NCBI GenBank assembly: GCA_017792445.1
Contig: CP051232.1
Span: 310,001-374,000, forward strand
DNA length: 64,000 nt
Reading direction: 5' to 3'
Source: Maritimibacter sp.
Lineage (GTDB): Bacteria > Pseudomonadota > Alphaproteobacteria > Rhodobacterales > Rhodobacteraceae
A program made the position numbers and the translations under genes. The notes under the pieces are model-generated. The model had not been told where the DNA came from, made no database searches, and was given only the letters and a program-made list of their open reading frames with translations. Below are positions 35,410-45,361 of the stretch, in pieces. Each line of letters begins with the position of its first letter. The first letter of the stretch is position 1.

Positions 35410-35889
35410 TCAGCCCTTCCGCGCGGCCTCGATCGCGGCGACGTCGATCTTCTGCATGGTCATCATCGCGTCGAAAGCCCGTTTGGCCACTTCGCCGCCC
35501 TCGGCCATGGCTTCGGTCAGTACGCGCGGTGTGATCTGCCAGTTCAGGCCCCAGCGATCCTTGCACCAGCCGCAGGCGCTTTCCTGTCCGCCATTCCCGA
35601 CGATGGCGTTCCAGTAGCGGTCGGTTTCTTCCTGATCGTCGGTCGCCACCTGAAACGAGAAGGCCTCGGAATGGGTGAAAACGGGTCCACCGTTCAGGCC
35701 GAGACACGGGATGCCCAGCACGGTGAACTCGACCGTCAGCACATCCCCCGCCTTGCCGGACGGATAGTCGCCGGGCGCCTTGTGCACCGCCTTGACCCCG
35801 CTGTCCGGGAAGGTCGCTGCATAGAACCGCGCCGCGTCTTCCGCTTCGCGGTCGTACCATAGACAGATCGTATTCTTGGGAACCGGCAT
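35410..35889 (-). CDS. VOC-family protein (PhnB-like, 3-dmu-9_3-mt type)
   Basis: A 159-residue protein of the glyoxalase/VOC fold. Features are CLWYDREAEDAARFYAATFP, GLNGGPVFTHSEAFSFQVAT and CGWCKDRWGLNWQITPRVL, the usual landmarks of the PhnB-like 3-demethylubiquinone-methyltransferase-named family, whose members have no proven methyltransferase activity. ATG 35889 has a GGAGGA ribosome site. A GTTGATACCAAC-like inverted repeat (35942-35953 on the minus strand) upstream might be an operator. Confidence 0.8.
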   Translation of the reverse strand: MPVPKNTICLWYDREAEDAARFYAATFPDSGVKAVHKAPGDYPSGKAGDVLTVEFTVLGIPCLGLNGGPVFTHSEAFSFQVATDDQEETDRYWNAIVGNGGQESACGWCKDRWGLNWQITPRVLTEAMAEGGEVAKRAFDAMMTMQKIDVAAIEAARKG

Positions 35890-35990
35890 CTCGAATCCTC
35901 CTCCGCCGTCGGGTCTTCGGCGCAAGCTGACACGGACTTATGTTGGTATCAACTATATCTGTCAGGAGCGCCGTGCGCGGCGGCGATAGA

Positions 35991-36020
35991 CCGCCGGCGC
36001 CCTAAAGACAGCGCCGGCGG
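35991..36020 (-). terminator. Hairpin after the aldo/keto reductase gene
   Basis: A 10-bp perfect stem, CCGCCGGCGC (35991-36000) with GCGCCGGCGG (36011-36020), loop of 10 nt. It lies 34 bp past the stop of the minus-strand reductase gene. It lacks a T run. Confidence 0.45.
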
Positions 36021-36053
36021 CGTGACATCAGGAGTTCCCGATAAAGGTCTGAC

Positions 36054-37097
36054 TTAGAACGGATTCGGATGCATGCGGTTCGCTTCGTCGATTTGCTCCA
36101 GCACCTCGTCCGACAAGGTCAGTTCCGCGCCCTGAAGCGCGGTTTCGACATGGGCGACCGAGGACGCGCCGAAGATCGGCGACGCGACCGAGTGCCGGGT
36201 CAGCGTCCACGCCAGCGCCATCGCCGACGGGTCTATCCCGTGCCGCTTGGCGATGGCAAGATAGGCCTCGATTGCCGGCCAGACCTTCGGATTGATCCGC
36301 CCGTTCAGGGTACTTTCCTGCGCGCGGCGGGTCTTCTCGGGTGTCAGGTCAGGGCCGTACTTGCCCGAGACCAGCCCCATGCCCAGCGGCGAGAACGGGA
36401 TTTGCGGGACCTCCTCGGCCATGCAGGCCTCTGCCAGATCCATGTCGGCGATGCGGTGCAGGATCGAGTATTCATTCTGGATCGTCAGCGGACGCGGCAG
36501 ACCGTTCTCTTCGGCCACGCGGACCCAGGTGGTCAGGCCCCATGCGGTCTCGTTCGACAGGCCCCAATGCCGGATCTTGCCGGCTTCGATCAGCTTCTGC
36601 ATGCCCTGCATCAGGTCGATCATATGCGCCTCGATGGCGGCGCGGTCGATCGGGCCGGGGTTATAGGACCACTGGGCGCGCATGTGGTACTGCGGGCGCA
36701 GCGGGAAGTGCGTCTGGTACAGGTCGATCACATCGGTCTGCAGCCGCTTCAGCGAGCCGTCGACGGTGCGCTGTACGATCTCGCCGGAATAGCCCTCGCC
36801 GTCACGCACGGCACCCTGGTTCGGGGCCGCGACCTTGGTGGCCAGCACGATCTCGTTGCGGCGACCGGTCTTCGCAAGCCAGCTGCCCACGATCTCTTCG
36901 GTGCGGCCCACGGTCTCGGCCTTGACCGGGTAGGTCGGGTAAACCTCTGCCGTGTCGACGAAATTGATGCCGCCGGCGATGGCTGCGTCCATCTGGGCGT
37001 GGCCTTCGTCCTCTGTGTTCCGGCTGCCCCATCCCATCGTGCCAAGGCACAGGCGCGAGACCTCAAGGTCGCTGCGGCCAAGCTTGATCCTGTCCAT
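36054..37097 (-). CDS. Aldo/keto reductase (Tas/YajO type)
   Basis: A 347-residue NADP(H)-dependent oxidoreductase of the (beta/alpha)8 AKR fold. Catalytic tetrad residues are in NFVDTAEVYPTYP (Asp, Tyr), EIVLATKVAAPN (Lys) and DLYQTHFPLRPQ (His). The insertion SYNPGPIDRAAIEA is typical of the Tas-type group. ATG 37097 follows CAGGAG at 7-nt spacing; the frame is open far upstream, but that part is not family-like. It is divergent from the SOS-box gene. Confidence 0.9.
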   Translation of the reverse strand: MDRIKLGRSDLEVSRLCLGTMGWGSRNTEDEGHAQMDAAIAGGINFVDTAEVYPTYPVKAETVGRTEEIVGSWLAKTGRRNEIVLATKVAAPNQGAVRDGEGYSGEIVQRTVDGSLKRLQTDVIDLYQTHFPLRPQYHMRAQWSYNPGPIDRAAIEAHMIDLMQGMQKLIEAGKIRHWGLSNETAWGLTTWVRVAEENGLPRPLTIQNEYSILHRIADMDLAEACMAEEVPQIPFSPLGMGLVSGKYGPDLTPEKTRRAQESTLNGRINPKVWPAIEAYLAIAKRHGIDPSAMALAWTLTRHSVASPIFGASSVAHVETALQGAELTLSDEVLEQIDEANRMHPNPF

Positions 37098-37177
37098 GTC
37101 GGTTCTCCTGTTCGCGTGTTGCGCGCAAGCTAGCCTCTGGTGCCGTGGTGGCAAGCGGGTTTCCCTGCGGATACGTC

Positions 37178-37205
37178 TTGAGAACAAAATAAGAACATGC
37201 ATACT
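37178..37205 (+). promoter_or_regulatory. LexA (SOS) box inside a promoter
   Basis: GAACAAAATAAGAAC at 37182-37196 is a perfect GAAC-N7-GAAC, the alphaproteobacterial LexA consensus. It lies within a promoter-like TTGAGA (37178-37183) and CATACT (37200-37205) with 16-bp spacing, so LexA binding would block RNA polymerase directly. Confidence 0.75.
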
Positions 37206-37211
37206 GAAACC

Positions 37212-37847
37212 ATGACCGCACATCTCCTGTCCCGAAGCCCGTCGCGCGACCGTGACCGCCCCGCCCTGTCCTTTCTGGACGGGATGGCGCTGCCGCTTGC
37301 GCGGGCGCACGAGTTCTGCGGCGACGCCCGGCGCACGCTGGCGGCGCTGGTCGCGGCGCGGACCGAGGGGCCGGTGTTCTGGATCTCGCCCTCGTGGCTG
37401 CCCGAGCGGCTGAACCCCGAGGCGGCGGCGCATCTGTTCGACCCCGGCCGCGTTGTGTTTCTTGAACCGCAGCGCGCCGAGGACCTGCTGTGGTGTCTTG
37501 AAGAGGTACTGCGCGCTGGCGTGGTGCCGCTGGCGGTGGCCGACCTGCCCGGCCCTCCGGGGATGACGGCGGTGCGGCGGCTGCACCTTGCCGCCGAGAC
37601 CGGCGCGGCAGAGGGGGAAGTGGCGCCGCTGGGCCTGATCCTGACCCCCGGTGACGGCGGCGCTCCGGGGATCGAGTCGCGCTGGCGGCTGCGGTCCGCC
37701 CACGGAATGCAAACGGACCCGGCGGGCAAACCCCGGCAGGGCTGGCACCTGCACCGCCTGCGCGCCCGCACCGCCCCGGTGCAGGGATGGCAGATGACCA
37801 CCGGGCCGCAGGGCTTCCGGACGGAACCGCTGGCCGCGGCAGCCTGA
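37212..37847 (+). CDS. SOS-controlled ImuA-like protein
   Basis: A 211-residue protein (216 from ATG 37197). It resembles ImuA, the RecA/SulA-like partner of the ImuB-DnaE2 mutasome: LPLARAHEFCGDARRTLAAL, then GPVFWISPSWLPERLNPEAA, RVVFLEPQRAEDLLWCLEEV and MTAVRRLHLAAETGAAEGEV match the usual order of that family. No Walker A is visible. ATG 37197 overlaps the end of the LexA box, so transcription starting about 7 nt after the -10 element would begin at ATG 37212, giving a leaderless message; this start is therefore preferred. No imuB or dnaE2 follows. Confidence 0.6.
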   Translation: MTAHLLSRSPSRDRDRPALSFLDGMALPLARAHEFCGDARRTLAALVAARTEGPVFWISPSWLPERLNPEAAAHLFDPGRVVFLEPQRAEDLLWCLEEVLRAGVVPLAVADLPGPPGMTAVRRLHLAAETGAAEGEVAPLGLILTPGDGGAPGIESRWRLRSAHGMQTDPAGKPRQGWHLHRLRARTAPVQGWQMTTGPQGFRTEPLAAAA

Positions 37848-37941
37848 AGCACGCGAGCGCGGTCCGCGCCGAAGCCAAAACCGCCCTGCCCATGTCGCGA
37901 ACGGGCAAGCGTGATCCGCCCCCCGATGCTTCGCAGGGCGC

Positions 37942-39186
37942 ATGCGGACCCTGATCTCCTTTGCCGCCCTGCTGGCCTCTATCGCTTTGCTGCAACTCAG
38001 CTCCGGCGGCGTCGGACCGCTCGACGCGCTGTCGGGGCTGGTGCTGGGCTTCACCCCGGCGCAAATCGGTCTTCTGGGCTCGGCGCATTTCGTGGGCTTC
38101 TTCGTCGGCTGCTGGCAGGCCCCGCGCATCATGGGTGCCGTCGGCCACTCGCGCGCCTTCGCCGCCTTCACCGCAACGGGCGCCATCGGCCTTCTGGCGC
38201 ATGTGCTGATCACAGACCCCTACGCGTGGGCGCTGATGCGGGTCGCGTCGGGCGTCAGCGTCGCGGGTTGCTACACGGTGGTGGAAAGCTGGCTGCAGGC
38301 CAAGGTCACCAACACCAGCCGCGGCCGGGTAATGGGCGGCTATCGCGGCGTCGACCTTGGTGCGGCGCTTGTGGCGCAGCTGATGATCGCCGTGCTCGAG
38401 CCCGCCAGCTACATCTCGTACAACGTGCTGGCCCTGATCTGCTGCGCCTCGCTGTTGCCGCTAGCGCTGACCCGCTCGCAAGAGCCCGTCATCGACGCCG
38501 CCCCGCGCCTGCGCCCCGGACTGGCATGGCGGATCTCGCCCCTGTCGGTGGCGGGGGTGATGGTGGCAGGTCTCACCGGCTCGGCCTTTCGGATGGTCGG
38601 CCCGTTGTATGGCCGCGAGATCGGGCTGGACGCCCGCGAGATCGCGTGGTTCCTCGGCGCCTATATCCTCGGGGGCGCCATCGCACAGTGGCCTGCGGGC
38701 TGGTTCGCCGACAACTTCGACCGCCGCAAGGTACTGATCGCGCTGTCGCTTCTGGCCGCGGTCGCCGGGTGTGCCACCGTCGCGGCGCCAGCGGGAGGAA
38801 CCGCCGTGGTGCTGGTCGCCGCCATCGTGTTCGGCATCGTCACCTATCCAGTCTATTCCGTCGCAGCCGCCCACGCGCACGACTTCGCCGAACCGGACAA
38901 GCGCGTCGAGCTTTCCGCCGCGCTGTTGTTCTTCTACGCCCTCGGCGCCATCGCCTCGCCGCTGGTCGCGTCCAGCCTCGTGGGCGCATTCGGACCCGGC
39001 ACACTGTTCGTACTCGTGTCGCTGGGCCACCTTGCGCTGGTGGTCTACGGCCTTTTGCGGATGCGCGTCCGCCCGGCCACCGAAACGCGCACCGCCTATG
39101 TCTACGCGCCCCGCACGTCGTTCCTGATCGGCAGGCTGATCGGCAGGCTCAGGGACCGCGGCGACAGGGATGGTCCGGGCGCCTGA
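37942..39186 (+). CDS. MFS transporter
   Basis: A 414-residue protein with twelve hydrophobic segments. The first is LISFAALLASIALLQLSSGG; cytoplasmic loops carry ADNFDRRKVLIALSLLAAVA, a degenerate MFS signature. The pattern resembles the UMF/YcaD-like group of MFS permeases. A basic C-terminal tail (GRLIGRLRDRGDRDG) is cytoplasmic. Substrate and direction of transport are unknown. It follows the SOS-box gene by 94 bp but does not look SOS-linked. Confidence 0.85.
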   Translation: MRTLISFAALLASIALLQLSSGGVGPLDALSGLVLGFTPAQIGLLGSAHFVGFFVGCWQAPRIMGAVGHSRAFAAFTATGAIGLLAHVLITDPYAWALMRVASGVSVAGCYTVVESWLQAKVTNTSRGRVMGGYRGVDLGAALVAQLMIAVLEPASYISYNVLALICCASLLPLALTRSQEPVIDAAPRLRPGLAWRISPLSVAGVMVAGLTGSAFRMVGPLYGREIGLDAREIAWFLGAYILGGAIAQWPAGWFADNFDRRKVLIALSLLAAVAGCATVAAPAGGTAVVLVAAIVFGIVTYPVYSVAAAHAHDFAEPDKRVELSAALLFFYALGAIASPLVASSLVGAFGPGTLFVLVSLGHLALVVYGLLRMRVRPATETRTAYVYAPRTSFLIGRLIGRLRDRGDRDGPGA

Positions 39187-39288
39187 CACCCGACACGGGC
39201 CACCCTGGGGCGGAAGGCCCCGCTGCGCCCCTCTGGCCCATCGCCCCCGAATAGGCTAAGGCGCGCGGGACTCGAAAAGGACGCGAAC

Positions 39289-41007
39289 ATGGCCCGGATT
39301 CTCATCACCTCCGCCATTCCCTACATCAACGGGATCAAGCACCTGGGCAACCTCGTCGGCTCTCAGTTGCCCGCCGACCTGTACGCCCGGTTCTGCCGCG
39401 CGCGTGGGGACGAGGTCATGTTCATCTGTGCCACGGACGAACACGGCACGCCCGCCGAGCTTGCCGCCGCGAAGGCAGGCAAGCCGGTGGCCGAGTACTG
39501 CGCCGAGATGCACGAGGTTCAAAAGGGCCTCAGCGAGGGGTTCCGGCTGTCGTTCGACAAGTTCGGGCGGTCGTCGAGCCCGCAGAACCATGCGCTGACG
39601 CAGTATTTCGCGGGCCGTCTCGCCGATAACGGCTACATCGAGGAAGTCACGGAAAAGCAGGTCTATTCCAACGCCGACGGCCGCTTCCTGCCCGACCGCT
39701 ACATCGAAGGCACCTGTCCCAACTGCGGCTACGACAAGGCGCGGGGCGACCAGTGCGAGAACTGCACCAAGCAGCTGGACCCGACCGACCTGATCGACCC
39801 GCGCAGCGCGATCTCGGGGTCGACGGACCTTGAAGTGCGCGAGACCAAGCACCTGTACCTGCGCCAGTCGGCGCTGAAGGACCGGCTGGACGCGTGGATC
39901 GACGAAAAGTCCGACTGGCCGGTGCTGACCACGTCGATTGCCAAGAAATGGCTGCACGACGGCGACGGGCTGCAAGATCGTGGCATCACCCGCGACCTCG
40001 ACTGGGGCGTGCCGGTGAAGAAAGGCGACGCGGACTGGCCGGGGATGGAAGGCAAGGTCTTCTACGTCTGGTTCGACGCGCCGATCGAATACATCGCCGC
40101 GACCAAGGAATGGTCCGACGAGAAGGGTCTGGACGACGACGCGTGGCAGCGCTGGTGGCGCACCGACAAGGGTGCCGAAGACGTGCGCTATGTACAGTTC
40201 ATGGGCAAGGATAACGTGCCCTTCCACACCCTGTCCTTCCCGGCCACGATCATCGGCTCGGGCGACCCGTGGAAGCTGGTCGATTACATCAAGTCGTTCA
40301 ACTACCTGAACTACGACGGTGGCCAGTTCTCGACCAGCCAAGGGCGCGGCGTGTTCATGGATCAGGCTCTGGACATCTTGCCCGCCGACTACTGGCGCTG
40401 GTGGCTTCTCAGCCATGCGCCCGAGAACTCGGACAGCGAATTCACGTGGGAGAATTTCCAGGCCTCGGTGAACAAAGACCTTGCCGACGTGCTGGGCAAT
40501 TTCGTCAGCCGCGTCACCAAGTTCTGCCGCTCGAAGTTCGGCGAAACCGTCCCCGAGGGCGGCGAGACCGGCCCGCGCGAAGAGGCGCTGATCGCAGACC
40601 TGTCGAAACGCCTCGACGCCTACCAGGCGCATATGGAGGCGATCGACGTTCGCAAAGCCTCGTCCGAGTTGCGCGCGATGTGGGCCGCCGGGAACGAGTA
40701 CCTGCAGGAAGCCGCCCCGTGGTCGGTGTTCAAGGAAGACGAGGCCGCCGCGGCCGCGATCATCCGCCTGTCGCTGAACCTGATCCGGCTGTACGGCGTG
40801 CTGTCGGCGCCGTTCATCCCCGATGCGTCCGCCGAGATGCTGAAGGCGATGGGCGCGGAAGATGCCGCATGGCCCAAGGACATCGCCAGCGCACTGGATG
40901 CCCTGCCCGCCGGACAGGCGTTCACCGTGCCCGAGAACCTGTTCCGCAAGATCTCGGACGACGAACGCGAGGACTGGCAGTCGCGCTTCTCCGGCGTGCG
41001 TACCTGA
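39289..41007 (+). CDS. metG: Methionine--tRNA ligase
   Basis: A 572-residue class I aminoacyl-tRNA synthetase that charges tRNA-Met. The HIGH-like motif is [11 protein letters not shown] near residue 8-18; the zinc-binding knuckle is [17 protein letters not shown] at about 144-160; the KMSKS-equivalent is [11 protein letters not shown] near residue 345. The C-terminal tRNA-binding (Arc1p/EMAP-like) extension present in some bacteria is absent, as usual for this length class. The anticodon-binding domain ends the protein. Confidence 0.95.
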   Translation: MARILITSAIPYINGIKHLGNLVGSQLPADLYARFCRARGDEVMFICATDEHGTPAELAAAKAGKPVAEYCAEMHEVQKGLSEGFRLSFDKFGRSSSPQNHALTQYFAGRLADNGYIEEVTEKQVYSNADGRFLPDRYIEGTCPNCGYDKARGDQCENCTKQLDPTDLIDPRSAISGSTDLEVRETKHLYLRQSALKDRLDAWIDEKSDWPVLTTSIAKKWLHDGDGLQDRGITRDLDWGVPVKKGDADWPGMEGKVFYVWFDAPIEYIAATKEWSDEKGLDDDAWQRWWRTDKGAEDVRYVQFMGKDNVPFHTLSFPATIIGSGDPWKLVDYIKSFNYLNYDGGQFSTSQGRGVFMDQALDILPADYWRWWLLSHAPENSDSEFTWENFQASVNKDLADVLGNFVSRVTKFCRSKFGETVPEGGETGPREEALIADLSKRLDAYQAHMEAIDVRKASSELRAMWAAGNEYLQEAAPWSVFKEDEAAAAAIIRLSLNLIRLYGVLSAPFIPDASAEMLKAMGAEDAAWPKDIASALDALPAGQAFTVPENLFRKISDDEREDWQSRFSGVRT

Positions 41008-41016
41008 CACCGGACC

Positions 41017-41041
41017 CGCGTCTGCCGTCGCGGCAGGCGCG
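41017..41041 (+). terminator. Hairpin after metG
   Basis: CGCGTCTGCC (41017-41026) pairs with GGCAGGCGCG (41032-41041), one T-G wobble, 5-nt loop. It lies 10 bp after the metG stop, without a T run. Confidence 0.45.
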
Positions 41042-41108
41042 GCGCCCCGGTGGAAAGCCGGAAGCCAAGGCACTAGATCAGGGCGGTCCGCCAAGTCAGG
41101 AGTGACCG

Positions 41109-42083
<975 letters not shown>

Positions 42084-42189
42084 ACGGGCCTTGCGCGTTT
42101 ACGCGGTATCAACCCGAAGCGTTTAGGCCCCTTTCACCCGGTTCCGGCACGGCCACCCCGGCCGCCGCCCACCGGTGTGGAGGGTTCCT

Positions 42190-43107
42190 ATGCGCCGTAT
42201 TCTGTTGGTCTGCCTGTTCGCCACCGTCCTCGCGCCGCTTGGCGTGCAGGCGCAAGAGGCGACCCCGAACCACGTTTTCCAGCGGACGGAAGAGGTGTTG
42301 CTGCATCTCGACCTGCTGAATGCGGCCAATTTCTCCGAAACGGCCGAGATCGAGGTGCCAGACGACCCGACGCGGCCGCGCCATGTCCTGCAAACGGCGC
42401 GCGATGTCTGGCGAAAGCTGCAACTGCTTCGCTACATGAACGGCCTGCCAACCGCATCGCTTGATCCCGTCCCATCCCGGGAAGTCACACCATCCGACGT
42501 GAAAGAGGTCATGGACCGCATTCTGTCCGGAGTGGTCGACCTGCGCGGCGCCTACGGGGTCGAGGACGAAGTTGCGACGCCCGCCCTGCCCGAGGGCAAG
42601 ACGCCCACCGACGTGAATGCCAACCTCTTGCGCATCGGTGCGCAGCTTGACGCGCTGGGGGTGCCCGCAACGGTGCCGAACGACGTCTTCCAGCTTGCGT
42701 CGACGGTTCTCATGGCGCTTGAGGAGATCGCGCGTCACACCGGGACCGAGTTCAACACCGGCTCGCTTTGGCCGGAGACGGGGCGCACCCCGGCGAATGT
42801 CTACCAGGCGGTTCACCAGTTGATCGCCGATCTCAAGACACTGTCCGAGGCGGACCCACGCTTTACCGTGGACGGCATCGTCGACCCCGGCCAACTGTCG
42901 GGCGACATCACGCCCGCGGACGTCATGAAGATCCTGTCGCGTGCCATGGCGGACGTGCAGGCGATCCGCGCGGCTGCGGGCGTCGAAGACCCCGCGGCAA
43001 GCGCGCCCTACCTTGGCGGCAAGACCCCATCGGACGTTTATTTCGCGGTGAAGCAGGCCCGCGCGGTCGTCGCGGCCCTTTCGGGCAACGGCGGAAGCCT
43101 GTTCTGA
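42190..43107 (+). CDS. Secreted eight-repeat helical protein
   Basis: A 305-residue protein with a signal peptide ([20 protein letters not shown], cleavage after AQA near residue 21). The mature part is made of eight units of about 38 residues, each opening with [TV]Pxx[VD] and one helix: [152 protein letters not shown]. Openings are at residues 25, 62, 100, 138, 162, 200, 241 and 279. No family is recognised. ATG 42190 has GGAGGG 5 nt before it. It is 22 bp upstream of a chemoreceptor gene, so a periplasmic partner role is inferred. Confidence 0.72.
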   Translation: MRRILLVCLFATVLAPLGVQAQEATPNHVFQRTEEVLLHLDLLNAANFSETAEIEVPDDPTRPRHVLQTARDVWRKLQLLRYMNGLPTASLDPVPSREVTPSDVKEVMDRILSGVVDLRGAYGVEDEVATPALPEGKTPTDVNANLLRIGAQLDALGVPATVPNDVFQLASTVLMALEEIARHTGTEFNTGSLWPETGRTPANVYQAVHQLIADLKTLSEADPRFTVDGIVDPGQLSGDITPADVMKILSRAMADVQAIRAAAGVEDPAASAPYLGGKTPSDVYFAVKQARAVVAALSGNGGSLF

Positions 43108-43129
43108 TCGGGCGGCGGGAGTCTCGGAT

Positions 43130-45196
43130 ATGACCATGGATATCACCCCTCAACCCGACTCGCGCACAACGGTCTGGGGCCTCGGCACCCGGATCATGGC
43201 CTGGGTCATCGGCCCGATCGTCTTTCTTGCTGTGCTGAACGCCGTCACCATCGACCTGTCCTCGCGCCGCGCCGGCGCATCTTTTGAAAGGCAGGACGCC
43301 ACGATGCGCACGTCGGAAACGGTGTCGCAAATCAGTTCGCAGATGACGGCGGCGCTGCTCGACATCAACTCCAGCCTCGCGACGCTCCTCGACCTGCGCG
43401 CGGCCAACCTTGCGGCCAAACGTTTCGATCCGGTGGCCGAGGTTGCGATCCGCGACCGGCTGCACGCCGCGATCCGCGCCTATTTCGGCGCTGTGATGCG
43501 GCTGTCTTCGGCTTTGGATCAGGCCGAGGTCTCTACCCCCGAACTCGACCGCGCGCTGAACTTCCTGACCCGCAAGGCCGGAGAGATGGAACGCATCATG
43601 TCGCTGTACGTCGTCTCGAACAGCCGAACCTTGCGGCTGTCGCGGGATGGCAATTTCGACAGCGCGCTCAACAACTTCCGCTTCGAGGAACAGAACCGCA
43701 TCGCCGCGATCCGGCACAGCCTGCAATCCGCCAGCCTGAAATTCACCGAAGTGACCGAAACGACCGGCGCGCTGCTTGGCGCGGCCAGCCGAGGTGCGGC
43801 GGCGGAAGACCGGGCCACCGAGGCGCGTGGACGGCTGATCGCCTTTGCCCTCTTGGCTGCCATTGCCCTCGCGGCCACCGGCGGCGCTGTCGTGTCGGTG
43901 CGCAGGTCCATCCTGCGCCCGCTGAAACGTCTGAACGGTCAGATGCTTGCGATAGCAGGCGGCGAACTCGATACCGCCCTGCCCGACACCACGCGCCGTG
44001 ACGAGCTTGGCGCTATGGCCCGCTCGGTCGAAGTGTTCCGCGAGAACGCGATCGAGAAGTCGCGGCTGCAGGAAGAAGAGCGCCGCGCCCAGGCAGCCGC
44101 CGAACAGGCCGAACGCGAACGGCAAGAAGCGGAAGATGCGCGGCGAGAACGCGAACGCCAGCGCGAAGAAGCCGAGGCCGAACGCGAGAGACAGGAACAG
44201 CAGGAACGTGAAGCCGCGCGCCGCATCGCGGAAGACGAACGTCAGGCGCGGCTTGCCGAACAGGGCCGCGTGGTTACCGAACTTGCCGACGCCCTGGGCC
44301 GCCTTGCCGCCGGCGACCTGTCACGCGGAATCGATCAGGAACTGGCCGAGGGCTACGACAAGCTGCGTGTCGACTTCAACGCCGCCATTGCCCAGTTGAC
44401 CGACACGATGGGCCACATCCTGTTGTCGACCGAGACGATCCGCAACGAGGTCGACCAGATCTCTGGCGCATCGGACTCGCTGGCGCAGCGCACCGAAAGC
44501 CAGGCCGCCTCGCTTCAGGAAACCTCTGCCGCGCTCGAGGTTCTGACCGCGGCGGTTCAGTCCGCCGTCACCAGCTCGGCCGAGGTGGACAGCTTTGTGC
44601 GAGAGGCGCGGGATACGGCGGAGAACAGCAAGGACGCCGTAACGCGCATGGTCGGCGCGATGGAGGGCATTAGCCGCTCGTCGCAGGAGACCGGACGCAT
44701 CGTGAACCTGATCGACGATATCGCGTTCCAGACCAACCTTCTGGCGTTGAACGCCGGGGTCGAGGCGGCCCGCGCCGGAGAGGCCGGTCGCGGCTTTGCC
44801 GTGGTGGCCTCCGAGGTCCGGGCCCTCGCCCAGCGCGCCTCGGAGGCGGCGCAGGACATCAACGCTTTGATCGCCCGCAGCGACGAACAGGTTCGCGCCG
44901 GCACCGGTTTTGTCGACGAGGTGCAGACCGCGCTTGGCGGCATCGTCACCACCGTCGGCGCGGTCGCCGAACGGGTCTCGGGCATCACCGTCGAAATGAG
45001 CGGCCAGTCCGAGACGCTTGGCGGCATCAATTCCGCCGTCGCGCAACTGGATCAACTGACCCAGAAGAACGCAGCCATGTTCGAGGAAACGACGGCGGCA
45101 ACCCGCCTTCTGGTCGCAGAATGCGAGACGCTGGGCCAAGCCGTCGGCCGCTTCAGCCTGCCACCGGACACAGAAGAAATGCGCGGCGCCGCCTGA
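43130..45196 (+). CDS. Methyl-accepting chemotaxis protein
   Basis: A 688-residue transmembrane receptor. TM1 lies at about residues 16-37 ([20 protein letters not shown]), a periplasmic helical sensor of about 195 residues follows, and TM2 is [20 protein letters not shown] (about 233-252). HAMP begins [21 protein letters not shown] long charged coiled coil (Glu/Arg/Gln-rich, about 308-385) separates it from a second HAMP-like stretch and the signalling hairpin with [20 protein letters not shown]. The C-terminus (EEMRGAA) lacks a CheR-docking pentapeptide. It signals through a CheA/CheW array not encoded here. Confidence 0.9.
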   Translation: MTMDITPQPDSRTTVWGLGTRIMAWVIGPIVFLAVLNAVTIDLSSRRAGASFERQDATMRTSETVSQISSQMTAALLDINSSLATLLDLRAANLAAKRFDPVAEVAIRDRLHAAIRAYFGAVMRLSSALDQAEVSTPELDRALNFLTRKAGEMERIMSLYVVSNSRTLRLSRDGNFDSALNNFRFEEQNRIAAIRHSLQSASLKFTEVTETTGALLGAASRGAAAEDRATEARGRLIAFALLAAIALAATGGAVVSVRRSILRPLKRLNGQMLAIAGGELDTALPDTTRRDELGAMARSVEVFRENAIEKSRLQEEERRAQAAAEQAERERQEAEDARRERERQREEAEAERERQEQQEREAARRIAEDERQARLAEQGRVVTELADALGRLAAGDLSRGIDQELAEGYDKLRVDFNAAIAQLTDTMGHILLSTETIRNEVDQISGASDSLAQRTESQAASLQETSAALEVLTAAVQSAVTSSAEVDSFVREARDTAENSKDAVTRMVGAMEGISRSSQETGRIVNLIDDIAFQTNLLALNAGVEAARAGEAGRGFAVVASEVRALAQRASEAAQDINALIARSDEQVRAGTGFVDEVQTALGGIVTTVGAVAERVSGITVEMSGQSETLGGINSAVAQLDQLTQKNAAMFEETTAATRLLVAECETLGQAVGRFSLPPDTEEMRGAA

Positions 45197-45361
45197 CTGG
45201 ACCGGGGGCTTGGACGCGCCTCGGGACTTGCGTCGCCCACAACGCCGGCAGGGCCGAATTGCACTGAAAGATGCGCGGCCCTCGCGCCGCCTCCCGTCGA
45301 CTTCGACTCGCAAACCGGCTATTGCCGCACCAAGTGACACCACGCCGGCGAGGAAAACCAG

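Noticed and set aside
39256-41094. 612-codon minus-strand frame opposite metG
   Set aside because: Antisense shadow; metG on the plus strand is certain.
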